This document shows positions 28,813-37,710 of a stretch of DNA of 64,000 bases, in pieces. Below the pieces are notes generated by a model. That model saw nothing but the letters and a program-made list of their open reading frames with translations, searched no databases and was not told the origin of the DNA. Source of the stretch: Parasutterella excrementihominis YIT 11859 (GTDB lineage: Bacteria > Pseudomonadota > Gammaproteobacteria > Burkholderiales > Burkholderiaceae_F). The stretch spans positions 34,916 through 98,915 of the forward strand of contig NZ_GL883691.1 in NCBI RefSeq assembly GCF_000205025.1. The letters run 5' to 3'. A program made the position numbers and the translations under genes. How positions within the stretch are numbered: the stretch's first letter is position 1; every line of letters starts with the position of its first letter.

Positions 28813-30186
28813 TTATCTTTGTTCGGCTGATTCTTTGATAGATATCGGAGCCAAAGCCTGCTGAGGAGAAAGGACATCTCCGATTTCTGATTCGATCTCG
28901 TCTTCGAGCTCGTCCAAGAGATTTACGTCTTTGCCTTTTTTACTTAACGTATCGGTTAACTGTTCTTTGTTTAATTCTCCCACCCATCGACCGACGACAA
29001 CACAGGCAATACCGTTGCCGATCATGTTGGTAATGGACCTTGCTTCGCTCATGAAACGGTCCACGCCGAGGATTAGTGCTAAACCGGCGACAGGGATGTC
29101 GCCGACGGCAGAAAGAGTTGCAGCTAACACGATAAATCCGGATCCTGAAACGCCGGCCGCTCCTTTACTAGTTAAAAGGAGAACCGTTAACAGCGTCGCC
29201 TGCTGAGTGAAGGTCATTTGGATGTCACAGGCCTGTGCAATAAACACCGCCGCCATCGTAAGGTAAATCGCTGTTCCGTCGAGATTGAACGAGTATCCGG
29301 TCGGAATTACAAGACCAGTGACGGAACGGCTGACGCCGGCTTTTTGCATTTTGGTAATCATTTGAGGAAGGACAGCTTCGGAAGACGAGGTTCCGAGAAC
29401 GATGAGAAGTTCCTCTTTAATATAAGCCAGATAGCGAAGAATTGAAAAACCGTTGAAGCGACAAATCGCACCGAGGATGCCCAAAACAAAAAATAAGCAG
29501 GTGGCATAAAAAACCAGCATTAGTTTCCCTAACGGTAGCAGAGAGTGTATGCCGTATTTGCCGATTGTAAATGCCATGGCACCAAAAGCCCCGATTGGCG
29601 CGACCTTCATGATCCAGTTGATCATGAGGAAAAGGATGTCGGATCCTTTTTTAATAAGTTCGTAGACTGGGTGACGGGAGCCGCCCAAGAACTGGAGGGC
29701 AAAGCCGAAAGTGATCGAGAAGAACAAGACTTGGAGAATGTCGCCCTGCGCAAAGGCCCCGACAACGGAGGAGGGAATGATATGAAACAGAAAGTCCAAA
29801 GTCGACTGAGGCTTTTCGGCTGTTGCATACATCGAGACGGAATTCATATCTAATGTTGCAGGGTCAACATGCATTCCGGCGCCCGGCTGCAGTATATTTA
29901 CTAAAAAGAGTCCGACAAATAGGGCAAGCGTTGTGACGGCTTCAAAGTAAAGAAGGGCTAAACCTCCGACTTTCCCGACTTTCTTCATGTCTTCCATTCC
30001 CGCGATTCCAATGACGACAGTGCAGAAAATCACCGGAGCGATGAGCATTTTAATGAGCTTAATGAAACCGTCCCCGAGCGGTTTCATGGATGCGCCGATA
30101 TCCGGGAAGAAAAAACCTAAAAGAACACCGATAACAATGGCTGCAAGAACTTGCACGTACAGTACTTTATATAATGGTTTTTTCAT
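28813..30186 (-). CDS. dctA: C4-dicarboxylate:cation symporter DctA
   Basis: 457 aa with about eight hydrophobic segments and the two re-entrant hairpins of the glutamate/dicarboxylate symporter family. Signatures include [17 protein letters not shown] near residues 45-62, the serine-rich hairpin [12 protein letters not shown], and the [12 protein letters not shown] motif with its cation-binding Asn and Asp. DctA imports succinate, fumarate and malate with protons or sodium across the inner membrane. A ribosome site (TAGGAG) precedes the ATG by about 8 bases. The gene is single, with convergent and divergent neighbours. C4-acid uptake fits an organism relying on dicarboxylates and fumarate-type respiration. 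Confidence 0.94.
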   Translation of the reverse strand: MKKPLYKVLYVQVLAAIVIGVLLGFFFPDIGASMKPLGDGFIKLIKMLIAPVIFCTVVIGIAGMEDMKKVGKVGGLALLYFEAVTTLALFVGLFLVNILQPGAGMHVDPATLDMNSVSMYATAEKPQSTLDFLFHIIPSSVVGAFAQGDILQVLFFSITFGFALQFLGGSRHPVYELIKKGSDILFLMINWIMKVAPIGAFGAMAFTIGKYGIHSLLPLGKLMLVFYATCLFFVLGILGAICRFNGFSILRYLAYIKEELLIVLGTSSSEAVLPQMITKMQKAGVSRSVTGLVIPTGYSFNLDGTAIYLTMAAVFIAQACDIQMTFTQQATLLTVLLLTSKGAAGVSGSGFIVLAATLSAVGDIPVAGLALILGVDRFMSEARSITNMIGNGIACVVVGRWVGELNKEQLTDTLSKKGKDVNLLDELEDEIESEIGDVLSPQQALAPISIKESAEQR

Positions 30187-30364
30187 TCAGTCACTCCTAA
30201 TAAATGGGATAAATCCCCGTTAGTTAAGGGTTTTATCTAACAACAAAGGAATGATTTTGCGGTACGGTTTTTACGCTCTTGTGACAAGTATCCCAAAAGA
30301 GGTATTCGGTAACAATTTGAATAATTTATAAAATCTGTCTTCTAATGCTCATCTGTCCGTCCAA

Positions 30365-30398
30365 ATAAAAAAATCCGAAGCCTTTTGAGCCTCGGATT
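30365..30398 (-). terminator. Terminator of the 186-aa exported protein gene
   Basis: On the minus strand AATCCGAGGC and GCTTCGGATT pair around CAAAAG (30372-30398) and are followed by TTTTTTATTT. It begins 22 bases after the stop codon. Confidence 0.85.
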
Positions 30399-30420
30399 GA
30401 GATGATTTTTCAGCGAGTGG

Positions 30421-30981
30421 CTATTCTGTTGCAGGGGAGGCAATCCCCCCGAAGGTCATGGAAGCAACATAAGCGGCCGTGAAGTCTTCAGGCGACATGC
30501 CCGGTACGGCAAAACGGAACTGTGTTGTCTGGCCCGGTGCGAGAGCCGGCGTGACACGGGAAACCAACAGAGCGTTTGTATAAGCGTTCGGGTCCCCGTT
30601 GGCGTCCTTTCCGTACACGCGGATATCAAAAGCGACATTGGTATAAGTAATGCTTTGCGGGTTGACGATAGTGAGAACAAAATCACTGCCTTTTGCGTTT
30701 CCGGAAGGTTTGTCAATGGACATTAGGAATGTTGCACCGTTAACACGGATACTGGATAGCTTTCTTGCGTCCGGCATTAAAACTGCTGTGGACGGCGGAA
30801 CCAGCATCTCAAGGTAGTCCACTTGCTTTTGGAGTTGAAGTACAGTCTCTCTGAGATCCTGAACTTGCTGAGATAAAGGCACGGATTTAGATTTCGGCGC
30901 CGTACCGGCAGCCTGAACCATGGCAGAAGCAGATAGGCCTAAAGCGGCAGCCAAAAGAAAAGGAAGAGTTTTTTTGATCAT
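30421..30981 (-). CDS. Exported protein of unknown function with a coiled-coil start
   Basis: 186 aa with a strong signal peptide (MIKKTLPFLLAAAL, cleavage near MVQA at residue 24). Residues about 35-62 (SQQVQDLRETVLQLQKQVDYLEML) have the heptad pattern of a coiled coil. The rest, from about 75, is a small beta-rich domain (FVLTIVNPQSITYTNVAFDIRVYG, then VTPALAPGQTTQFRFAVPG) of the kind that resembles FxLYD/DUF3251-type beta-sandwich domains. That resemblance is by pattern only. There is no lipobox cysteine, so it is probably soluble in the periplasm and oligomeric through the helix. It is a single gene with its own terminator, and its function is unknown. Confidence 0.8.
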   Translation of the reverse strand: MIKKTLPFLLAAALGLSASAMVQAAGTAPKSKSVPLSQQVQDLRETVLQLQKQVDYLEMLVPPSTAVLMPDARKLSSIRVNGATFLMSIDKPSGNAKGSDFVLTIVNPQSITYTNVAFDIRVYGKDANGDPNAYTNALLVSRVTPALAPGQTTQFRFAVPGMSPEDFTAAYVASMTFGGIASPATE

Positions 30982-31155
30982 GCAGACCTCCGTTAATTTT
31001 CAGGAAAGCATACAGATTCAAATCCAACTGTGTTCCTTTCTATGCGCATTTAAGGTACACGAAATTGCAGCTCAAAATTGATTTTCGGGCTCTGTCCGCG
31101 AGGAAAAGTTACTAATATAAGACTGTAAGTCTCAGAGCGTTCGGAGGAATGAAAA

Positions 31156-32028
31156 GTGAAGTGGTTCGGAGTGGATTATCGCTATGTGATTGCCGGAGTC
31201 GGTGCCGTTTTTATTTTGGCTTATGAATTTGTCGGAACCCAATCCGGAGAAATTCAGCCGGATAAACAGGAAGCTCAAAACTCAAAAGCACTTAGCGTAG
31301 AAGCCCTAAACGAAAAACTTGCTTCCGCACTCACAGCAAATTCTGCTTCGCTCGAAGGAGTCAAAGCCTCTGTCTTAGGTCAGGACGAAAAATCCAACAT
31401 CAACGTGCGTTTAAATTTTGCTGCACGCAAGGGCCCTTCTTTTACAGACGCAGAAAAGAAATACTTCAAAACCTTCCTGCTCGGATTAACTTGTGTTGAA
31501 GCGCCGTCCTATTACGACCACAGCATCGGAAACGTAAACTACGAATTTTTAGACGGAGAAGGGACGCGGTTTGACAGTGCGAAGATTCAAACCAAAGCTT
31601 GCCTGAATTTCGATAAAAACCTGAATTCAACGTATATCTCCAGAGACCTGCTTCCGGCGATCGGTTCAATCCTGCACGATCAGCCGAAGACGGCTCAGCA
31701 GCTCCTTAAAACGCCTTACGCCAAAATTCCTGAAATCGAAAGTGAGGACGGCTACGAAGTCACGCCTCTGGGTGTTTCTGAAGACGGTGTGATCCGCTAC
31801 CGCATCAAACATACTCAGAATCTTGCCGCTAACTTCTCTCAGGAAGATAAACATCGCTTGGTGACCGGAGGCTTTAACGGTGTTTGTCTGAACCAGCAGT
31901 TCAGAGACCGATTCAAAGAAGGATTTCCTGCTTACGAAATCGAACATGTCGATAAAAACAATCAGTTGATTGACAAGGTTTTTGTCTCTGAAGATACGTG
32001 TCGAAGCGGTCGACCGGACGGCCGCTGA
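31156..32028 (+). CDS. Membrane-anchored protein of unknown function
   Basis: 290 aa starting at a GTG (31156) with a perfect GGAGG 8 bases upstream; the ATG at 31149 is in another frame. Residues about 10-25 (YVIAGVGAVFILAYEF) form one hydrophobic anchor, and the rest is hydrophilic and presumably periplasmic. The pairing of cysteines (C112, C148, late C240 and C285 by rough count) would suit disulfides. Repeated features (a tyrosine-rich first half FLLGLTCVEAPSYYDHSIG, and a second half RLVTGGFNGVCLNQQFRD) suggest two similar halves of about 100 residues, each with a cluster around a cysteine and an aromatic. No family was recognised. It stands alone upstream of the NSS transporter. Confidence 0.75.
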   Translation: MKWFGVDYRYVIAGVGAVFILAYEFVGTQSGEIQPDKQEAQNSKALSVEALNEKLASALTANSASLEGVKASVLGQDEKSNINVRLNFAARKGPSFTDAEKKYFKTFLLGLTCVEAPSYYDHSIGNVNYEFLDGEGTRFDSAKIQTKACLNFDKNLNSTYISRDLLPAIGSILHDQPKTAQQLLKTPYAKIPEIESEDGYEVTPLGVSEDGVIRYRIKHTQNLAANFSQEDKHRLVTGGFNGVCLNQQFRDRFKEGFPAYEIEHVDKNNQLIDKVFVSEDTCRSGRPDGR

Positions 32029-32108
32029 TCATTCTGTTGTTTCGGATCCTTCTGGTGATGGTTTCAGCCTGTAACATATACAGCAGCTAAACCAACAAGA
32101 TTAAGACT

Positions 32109-33440
32109 ATGGCTTCAAATTCCACATGGGGATCCAGAATCGGATTCATTCTGGCAAGTGCAGGCTCTGCCGTCGGCTTGGGCGCGATTTGGAAATTCCC
32201 TTATCTTGCCGGCAATAACGGCGGTTCTGTTTTTCTTCTCTCTTATCTGCTCTTTACCTTCACAGTCGGTGTGGCGATGCTCATCAGCGAGTACGTCATC
32301 GGCCGAGAGGGCAGAATGGGTGCGATCGGCTCATTAAAGAAAGTGGTCGGCAAGCACTGGGGCGTGTTCGGCACGGTCGGTGTCGTTACCGCTTTTGCGA
32401 TTCTTTGCTTTTATTCCTGCGTCGGCGGCTGGTGTATCAAATATTTGATCGACGCGTTCACAGGAACCGGAATTGTCTCTAATGCGGACGAACTCAATAA
32501 AAACTTCGGTTCGTTTGTGAGCAACGGCGCCTTAGCGTACTTCTATCAGATCATCTTCTTGCTCGCCAACGCGGTGATTGTTTCATTAGGCGTACAGAAA
32601 GGGATCGAACGACTGGCTAAATTCCTAATGCCGGTGCTCTTTATCCTCATGCTCATCTTAATTGTCCGAGGATTAACGCTTCCCGGCGCCGTTAAAGGTC
32701 TGGAATATCTCTTTAAACCGAACTGGAGCGGCTTTACCTCGTCTGCGATCTTTAACGCGATGGGATTTACTTTCTTCTCGCTGTCTTTAGGCGCGGCCGT
32801 GATGGTAACTTATGCCGGCTATCTCTCCGAGAAAGTCAATCTTTTAACCTCTACGGCTTGGGTTGCATTCCTGGCGATCATGGCTGCTGTGCTCGGCGGC
32901 TTAATGGTGATGCCTGCCGTGTTTGCCTTTAATTTGTCTCCGACTGCGGGTCCCGGTCTGACATTCGTGACGATGCCGGCGATTTTCTCGCAGATGCCGT
33001 TCGGTGTTTTCTTTGCGATTCTTTTCTATTTCTGCTTGGTTGTGGCGGCGATTACGAGCTCCATGTCCATGCTTGAAGCCGTAGTGGCTTCACTTTTGGA
33101 CTATACCCGTCTGTCCCGAGCGGCCGTGACTTGGATCACAACGGCTTTGGCTGCGTTCATCGGCCTTTTCTGCACTCTGAGCTTCGGATCCCTGTCCGAC
33201 TTCAAGATGTTCGGCAAGAACGTGTTTGATTTGCTCGACTTCCTGACGAGCAATGTCGGTATGCCGCTGTCTGAAATTGGCTTCAGCGTGGCAGCGGCTT
33301 GGATTGCCTGGAAGGTGACGGCTAAGCAGCTTACCAGTGCCGGTCCCGTGCAGTCTTGGCTGCTCTGGGCAATTCGTATCGTGATCGGTATTCTGTCGCC
33401 GCTTCTGATTGTTACCGTGGTACTGACCGGTCTTCTCTGA
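32109..33440 (+). CDS. Sodium-dependent transporter, NSS/SNF family
   Basis: 443 aa with about eleven to twelve hydrophobic segments. The first carries the family hallmark GFILASAGSAVGLGAIWKFP followed by GNNGG, which builds the sodium and substrate sites. The unwound TM6 region (NAMGFTFFSLSLGAAVMVTYAGY) is also clear. Members import amino acids or related compounds (tryptophan, tyrosine, leucine, taurine-like) with sodium. The substrate cannot be told. It begins 80 bases after the anchored unknown protein, with a weak ribosome site (AAGATTAAG), so the two may share a transcript. The end faces the decayed umuC. Confidence 0.92.
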   Translation: MASNSTWGSRIGFILASAGSAVGLGAIWKFPYLAGNNGGSVFLLSYLLFTFTVGVAMLISEYVIGREGRMGAIGSLKKVVGKHWGVFGTVGVVTAFAILCFYSCVGGWCIKYLIDAFTGTGIVSNADELNKNFGSFVSNGALAYFYQIIFLLANAVIVSLGVQKGIERLAKFLMPVLFILMLILIVRGLTLPGAVKGLEYLFKPNWSGFTSSAIFNAMGFTFFSLSLGAAVMVTYAGYLSEKVNLLTSTAWVAFLAIMAAVLGGLMVMPAVFAFNLSPTAGPGLTFVTMPAIFSQMPFGVFFAILFYFCLVVAAITSSMSMLEAVVASLLDYTRLSRAAVTWITTALAAFIGLFCTLSFGSLSDFKMFGKNVFDLLDFLTSNVGMPLSEIGFSVAAAWIAWKVTAKQLTSAGPVQSWLLWAIRIVIGILSPLLIVTVVLTGLL

Positions 33441-33516
33441 CAACAGCTTATTGAGATCACGAAATCGGCAGGCGAGCTTTTGGCTTTCCCGTCGGTTTGA
33501 ATTTTCGATGTGTCGA

Positions 33517-34507
33517 TCAGAACGGAACGATTTCTTCTAAGAGTGGCCCGATGCGAGGCAGGTCTTTCCAGCAGGTGATATATCCGGGACTTAAACGTGC
33601 GCGAGACATTTCCCAAGTGTCTTTTCCTAATTTAGAAGCCGCAAAGCAGAGCGTATTTTTACCGTAGCGCGTGTTGATGGAGTCCATCAGTTCACAGATG
33701 ATTTGCTGTTCTGTCTCCGGCTCTTCAAAAAGATCCTTGGTGACGGCATCTTTCGGAACGACTTCACCGACGTAGACGCCGGTGCGTTTATAGAGGAAGT
33801 CTCTGCGGTAACTTTGATTGAGCAGCCGTCGGGCACAGTGAATGATCGTATTGGTGTCCGAGATCGGGTAGGGAAGTCCCACACACGGATAAGCGTGCTG
33901 CTGGACGTCCTGCCGGCGGAAAGGAGACAATACCGACGGTGTGCGCCACCATACCCTCGTGGCGCAAGGTTCTTCCGCATTCCTATGCATGGAAAGTGAT
34001 GGCGTCAAGCAATTCGTCTTTGTCGCAGATCAAATGACTGAAGCTGCGGCTTCGCAGAATTTGCTGTCTTTTTGGTTTTACAAGTTCCAACGGAATACAA
34101 GACGTTCCCTGAAGTTCTCGTACCGTCATAGAAAGCGTAATACCGAACCGATCACGGATGGCTTCTGCATCTGCACAGGCTAAATCCAAGGCGGTACGAA
34201 TGCCCATCTTGCCGAGATGCTCGGTGTAACGCCTGCCGATGCCTCAAATTTCAGAGACAGGTTCGCAGGCAAGCGCCTTTGCCTGTCTTTGAGGCGTTAA
34301 GTCGAGCCAATTGCACACACCTTTAAGCCCGGCGTAGTGTTTGGCCAAATGGTTGCAGTATTTGGCTAAGGTTTTTGTCGGTGCGATACCGACGCATGTG
34401 AGGATGCCGACATTCCTAAATACTTTTTCCTTGATCCGAAAACCCAACTGGATTAGGTCAGCACCTAGACCTTCGTAGCCGCTCATATTGGCAAAGCATT
34501 CATTCTT
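33517..34507 (-). pseudogene. umuC: Decayed umuC (Y-family DNA polymerase V subunit)
   Basis: Conceptual pieces match UmuC in order: NECFANMSGYEGLG, then VGIAPTKTLAKYCNHLAK, an in-frame TGA at 34244-34246 exactly where UmuC has the Trp of VWGIGRR, then RTALDLACADAE and MTVRELQGTSC, ILRSRSFSHLI, then shifted frames with LRHEGMVAHTVG and VGLPYPISDTNTI, and the C-terminal TLCFAASKLG and MSRARLSPGYIT. The N-terminal palm half is missing, and the catalytic DE appears as NE. So there is at least one nonsense change, at least one and probably three frameshifts (near 33900-34008), and a 5' loss. No umuD is seen beside it. Confidence 0.9.
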
Positions 34508-34655
34508 TCTGGAGAAGCGAAGGGTAATGGGATGATATCTCCATGCCCGTTTTCGGCCCTCTTCACACCTATCTCAGTCCTCAGAGGTTAAAGTGAATCG
34601 TGAAGTACGAATTGAGGCGAAGGGCCTCAACAAAAACTATGTTTGAGGAGCATCA

Positions 34656-34880
34656 ATGACCAAAGCAGATAAAAAAGACGAAGAAAGGAAAGAACAACTC
34701 GAGACCGAAGCTCTGATGGACGCTGAAGTCGAGGCTGCTACCGACTGCGGTCCTGTAAGTCACAAGGCCGAAAAGAAAGACAAGGAAAAAGCTGAACAGG
34801 CTGAAACCGAAGCTCTGATGGATGCAGAAGTAGAAGTTGCCACAGACTGCGGATGTGGTTGCGGCCGCAGCAAGAAATAA
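34656..34880 (+). CDS. Small acidic duplicated protein with a Cys-Gly tail
   Basis: 74 aa with a good ribosome site (GAGGAG, 34645-34650). It is made of two copies of a 23-residue unit: ERKEQLETEALMDAEVEAATDCG and EKAEQAETEALMDAEVEVATDCG, joined by a short lysine-rich linker, and ends CGCGCGRSKK. The duplication is visible at both protein and DNA level, with synonymous differences, so it is under protein-level selection. The cysteines (one in the first unit, three at the end) suggest metal or redox binding. No signal peptide, no recognised family. It is preceded by a TTGAGGC/GCCTCAA hairpin (34612-34630). Confidence 0.75.
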   Translation: MTKADKKDEERKEQLETEALMDAEVEAATDCGPVSHKAEKKDKEKAEQAETEALMDAEVEVATDCGCGCGRSKK

Positions 34881-35016
34881 TTGTTCCGAGTCAGCCGATT
34901 TTGAAGGTTTCGTCTGAGTGTTGCTCATATATGAGTAGCTTCGGATGAGCGAGTGTTTTTCTCGCACAAAGTCGGGGGCGCGAAAAGAAGAATATTTTTA
35001 ATTGGAGGATATCGAA

Positions 35017-35820
35017 ATGGTTCAAGTTCCTGAGTTATTTACTCAATACATCAGCTCTTTTTCCGGCTGCATGGGCGGCAACCCTAATGCCCCGATCTGG
35101 CTGGTCGTAGATCACAGCGCTCGCTGCCCGCTGCCGATCGATCCGGAAAAAGTCTTTGCAAATCCGGTTACGAATATTGATGCTTTAAAGCGCGCACTGC
35201 CGACAACATGCCCGTGCACCGAATCCGTTACTCGTTTGATTAACAGCATTACAGGCAATCCTGAAGCAGAAACTTCTCTTGTTTTCAAACCCGAAGGACA
35301 GGAAGACAAACAGCCGATTCTTCTGCTGAGTGCTTCTCCGCTCTGCACCGGAATGATTACAACGAACGCCTGGATGGAAAAACTCGCTGTTACGACGCCT
35401 GACGGCGAAGTCACAATGGCTAAGTACACCGGACTGCCTTCTTACCGCGATTTCCTGAACTTCCTCATTGCTCAGAGAGGTCAGGTTTTCCAGGCTGCAG
35501 TCGCTGAAAAGAGCCCGAAGATCATTCTTTGCTCGAACATCCTTCGTGCTAATGATTACTTCAAGCTCTTCGGCGCTGACCGTAAGAACGTTGAAGCCAA
35601 TGACTTCTTCCTCGTTGCTCCGGTCATGAAGAATGACAAAGAAGTTCGTACTTTGGTATTCGTTACAGACATGCTGGGTTTTGGCACCGGCGATATGACG
35701 CCTGAAAACGAACTCGAACTTCAGCAGGCAGGCAACGAATTCCGTCACTATGCACACGATGCATTCGGTGACGGATGGCTCGGTCAGTTCTCCGGTGAAT
35801 TGCTGACATTGAAGAAGTAA
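35017..35820 (+). CDS. Protein of unknown function, 267 aa
   Basis: Starts at the ATG at 35017, with GGAGGA 7 bases upstream; the earlier in-frame TTG at 35002 overlaps that site. It is soluble, without signal peptide or membrane segments. Visible points: a cysteine-containing start (SSFSGCMGG), a CPCTES motif near residue 65, an alternating hydrophobic core with IILCSNILRAND near 170-180, and TLVFVTDMLGFGTGDM near 215-230. The frame is clean and has a strong terminator after it, so it is a real gene. Codon use matches the neighbours. I recognise no family. It lies 136 bases after the small acidic protein and could be cotranscribed. Confidence 0.8.
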   Translation: MVQVPELFTQYISSFSGCMGGNPNAPIWLVVDHSARCPLPIDPEKVFANPVTNIDALKRALPTTCPCTESVTRLINSITGNPEAETSLVFKPEGQEDKQPILLLSASPLCTGMITTNAWMEKLAVTTPDGEVTMAKYTGLPSYRDFLNFLIAQRGQVFQAAVAEKSPKIILCSNILRANDYFKLFGADRKNVEANDFFLVAPVMKNDKEVRTLVFVTDMLGFGTGDMTPENELELQQAGNEFRHYAHDAFGDGWLGQFSGELLTLKK

Positions 35821-35839
35821 CCTTTCCTTAGAGGTTTAG

Positions 35840-35885
35840 AACCGGCGTGACGGCTGAGATATTCAGCAGACGCCGGTTTTGTTTT
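35840..35885 (+). terminator. Strong two-tier terminator
   Basis: AACCGGCGT (35840-35848) pairs with ACGCCGGTT (35870-35878), with an inner GCTGA/TCAGC stem, followed by TTGTTTTG. It ends the 267-aa gene. Confidence 0.9.
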
Positions 35886-35960
35886 GTTCAAAAATTAAGA
35901 AAACGTTGTGGTCCACGGTATATTTCTTTATCTCTGGGATGAAGATACAGAAATACAGCT

Positions 35961-36824
35961 ATGGGATCTTTTTGGATCGTTTTATCGACATTTTTTATCA
36001 GTAGCGCCTACGTCTCTATCAAAGCGATGCCGGTGTCGATGGCCTTCTACGAAATCTTCCTTTTGCGATCCATCGTTGTCTTGACAGTGGCGATCTGTCT
36101 TGTCGCAGCCACAAAAACTACGCTTAAGACGCATGAACCGGCACTTCAGCTCTCTCGTGCTTTGTGCGGAGTCGGAGCTTTGAGCATCAATATTTTGGTT
36201 GCTCGGCATATTCTTCTTTCTACGGCTCAGACGCTCCAATACACGGGGCCATTGTTTCTAGGACTTTGGGTGTTCGGCTGGTACCAGTTCAAAGGCAAAA
36301 AGATTCCTTGGATGCTGTTTGTCTTTTTGATAATCGGATTTGCGGGCGTCTTGCTTGTGCTCAGACCTGATGTTGCTGATCAAAACGCTCTTTATGTTGG
36401 CCTCGGTCTTTTATCCGGAGCATTGAGTTCGGGTTCAAGTATTTCCTTGAGACTGCTGGGCCTGAAAGGAGAACCGCCAATTAGGACGCTTTTTTGGTTT
36501 GCCTTGGCGTGTACCTTATCCGGTGGGGCGGCTACTTTGATGTTTTCAACAGGACTGCGGGCAGAACACGTATTCTCGGTTCCAGTTCTGCTCATGGGGG
36601 TCTTCACGGCACTCGGCCAATGGACACAAAACATTGGCTGGAAGAAAGGCAAAACGCTTCTGTGCGCTTCTCTGCAGTTCAGTGCCGTGATCTTCGCAGT
36701 AATATTTGGCTATCTGTTCTTTGACGAAGTTCCAGATACGTTCACTTTCTTAGGCATTCTGATCATTGTGGCCGCGTCTTTAGGTGCAACCATCTTCAGG
36801 CTGAAGTATTACAAAGAAGGCTGA
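35961..36824 (+). CDS. EamA-family (DMT superfamily) transporter
   Basis: 287 aa with ten hydrophobic segments in two EamA repeats (about residues 5-132 and 145-280). The repeat signatures are visible: near the end of the first, PWMLFVFLIIGFAGVLLVLRP; near the end of the second, FTFLGILIIVAASLGATIF. Members export or import metabolites such as amino acids, purines or sugars; specificity cannot be read. It is a single gene between terminators; the next gene (ribB) is convergent. The ATG at 35961 follows a weak A-rich ribosome site, so the start is moderately sure. Confidence 0.9.
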   Translation: MGSFWIVLSTFFISSAYVSIKAMPVSMAFYEIFLLRSIVVLTVAICLVAATKTTLKTHEPALQLSRALCGVGALSINILVARHILLSTAQTLQYTGPLFLGLWVFGWYQFKGKKIPWMLFVFLIIGFAGVLLVLRPDVADQNALYVGLGLLSGALSSGSSISLRLLGLKGEPPIRTLFWFALACTLSGGAATLMFSTGLRAEHVFSVPVLLMGVFTALGQWTQNIGWKKGKTLLCASLQFSAVIFAVIFGYLFFDEVPDTFTFLGILIIVAASLGATIFRLKYYKEG

Positions 36825-36854
36825 GACACGTGAGAGGTGCAGCAGCCGGAAATA

Positions 36855-36884
36855 CAAAAGGCCCCCGATTCCATATCGGAAGCC
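36855..36884 (-). terminator. Terminator downstream of ribB
   Basis: Read on the minus strand, GGCTTCCGAT and ATCGGGGGCC pair imperfectly around ATGGA and are followed by TTTTGTATTT. A second perfect hairpin (GCCGAAGA/TCTTCGGC, 36907-36926) lies between it and the ribB stop. Confidence 0.75.
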
Positions 36885-36941
36885 TCCAAAAATCATGCGA
36901 TTTACCGCCGAAGAAACTTCTTCGGCTGGCTAACTTAATGA

Positions 36942-37610
36942 TTAGACGTTCTTTTCCCGACGATATTTAACCAGATCTTCAACCGTAATGATCGGAAGGT
37001 CGTGTTTCTTTGCGAAAGCCAATGCCTCAGGCAGACGAGCCATCGTACCGTCTTCGTTCATCAATTCGCAAAGAACACCGCAAGGATTCAGACCGGCAAT
37101 TCTCATCAAATCGACGGTTGTTTCAGTGTGGCCTCTGCGCTCTAACACGCCGCCGGAGCGAGCACGAAGCGGATAAACGTGGCCGGGACGAAGGAGGTCT
37201 TCAGGTTTGCCATTCGGGTTGGCTGCTGCTTTGATCGTAGTGACGCGATCTTTAGCGCTGACGCCGGTAGTGCAGCCGTGAGCAGCTTCAATGGATACCG
37301 TAAAAGCAGTACCCTGAGTGTTGGAGTTAGAAGCAACCATCTGAGGAAGTTCTAAGCGTTTGCAGTCTTCGTCACGAAGGCAGACGCAGACGATGCCGGA
37401 GCATTCACGGATCATCAGAGCCATTTGCTTTTCTGTCAGATGATCGGAAGAGTAGATTAAGTCGGCTTCGTTTTCGCGGCTTTCGTCGTCAAGAACGACG
37501 ACGCCTTTGCCTTCTCTTAAACCGGCAAGGGCGTTTTCAACACGGGTGATCGGATCACTACCGAAGTGGTCGAGAGTCAGTTCAGCTTTTGTTTCCTGCA
37601 TGCTGTTCAT
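36942..37610 (-). CDS. ribB: 3,4-dihydroxy-2-butanone-4-phosphate synthase
   Basis: 222 aa, the length of a single-domain RibB. Catalytic and metal-binding motifs are intact: [10 protein letters not shown] (41-50), then [37 protein letters not shown]. It converts ribulose 5-phosphate to formate and the four-carbon riboflavin precursor in the cytoplasm. Because it is separate from GTP cyclohydrolase II, the other rib genes must lie elsewhere. No FMN riboswitch fits upstream: only 100 bases separate it from the next gene on the same strand, and those hold that gene's terminator. Riboflavin supply is relevant to the many flavoproteins here. Confidence 0.95.
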   Translation of the reverse strand: MNSMQETKAELTLDHFGSDPITRVENALAGLREGKGVVVLDDESRENEADLIYSSDHLTEKQMALMIRECSGIVCVCLRDEDCKRLELPQMVASNSNTQGTAFTVSIEAAHGCTTGVSAKDRVTTIKAAANPNGKPEDLLRPGHVYPLRARSGGVLERRGHTETTVDLMRIAGLNPCGVLCELMNEDGTMARLPEALAFAKKHDLPIITVEDLVKYRREKNV

Positions 37611-37631
37611 CTTTAATTTTTGAAATCATAT

Positions 37632-37671
37632 AAAAACAGATCGGACAAGGATAAGGCATTCCTGTCCGATC
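37632..37671 (-). terminator. Terminator of the purine permease gene
   Basis: GATCGGACA (37663-37671 as read on the minus strand) and TGTCCGATC (37639-37647) form a 9-bp stem, with an extended GGA/TCC pair inside, followed by TGTTTTTATATG. It lies 40 bases after the stop codon, upstream of ribB. Confidence 0.85.
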
Positions 37672-37710
37672 GGTTGAAAACTTTTGTTCGAAACGGTTAG
37701 TTTCCGCATC

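Noticed and set aside
33687..33980. Independent 97-aa gene on the minus strand over the umuC region
   Set aside because: It is the third frame of the same decayed umuC; it has no ribosome site and no similarity of its own.
37611..37710. FMN riboswitch upstream of ribB
   Set aside because: Only 100 bases are available, and they contain the permease terminator hairpin; the conserved RFN arms are not seen.
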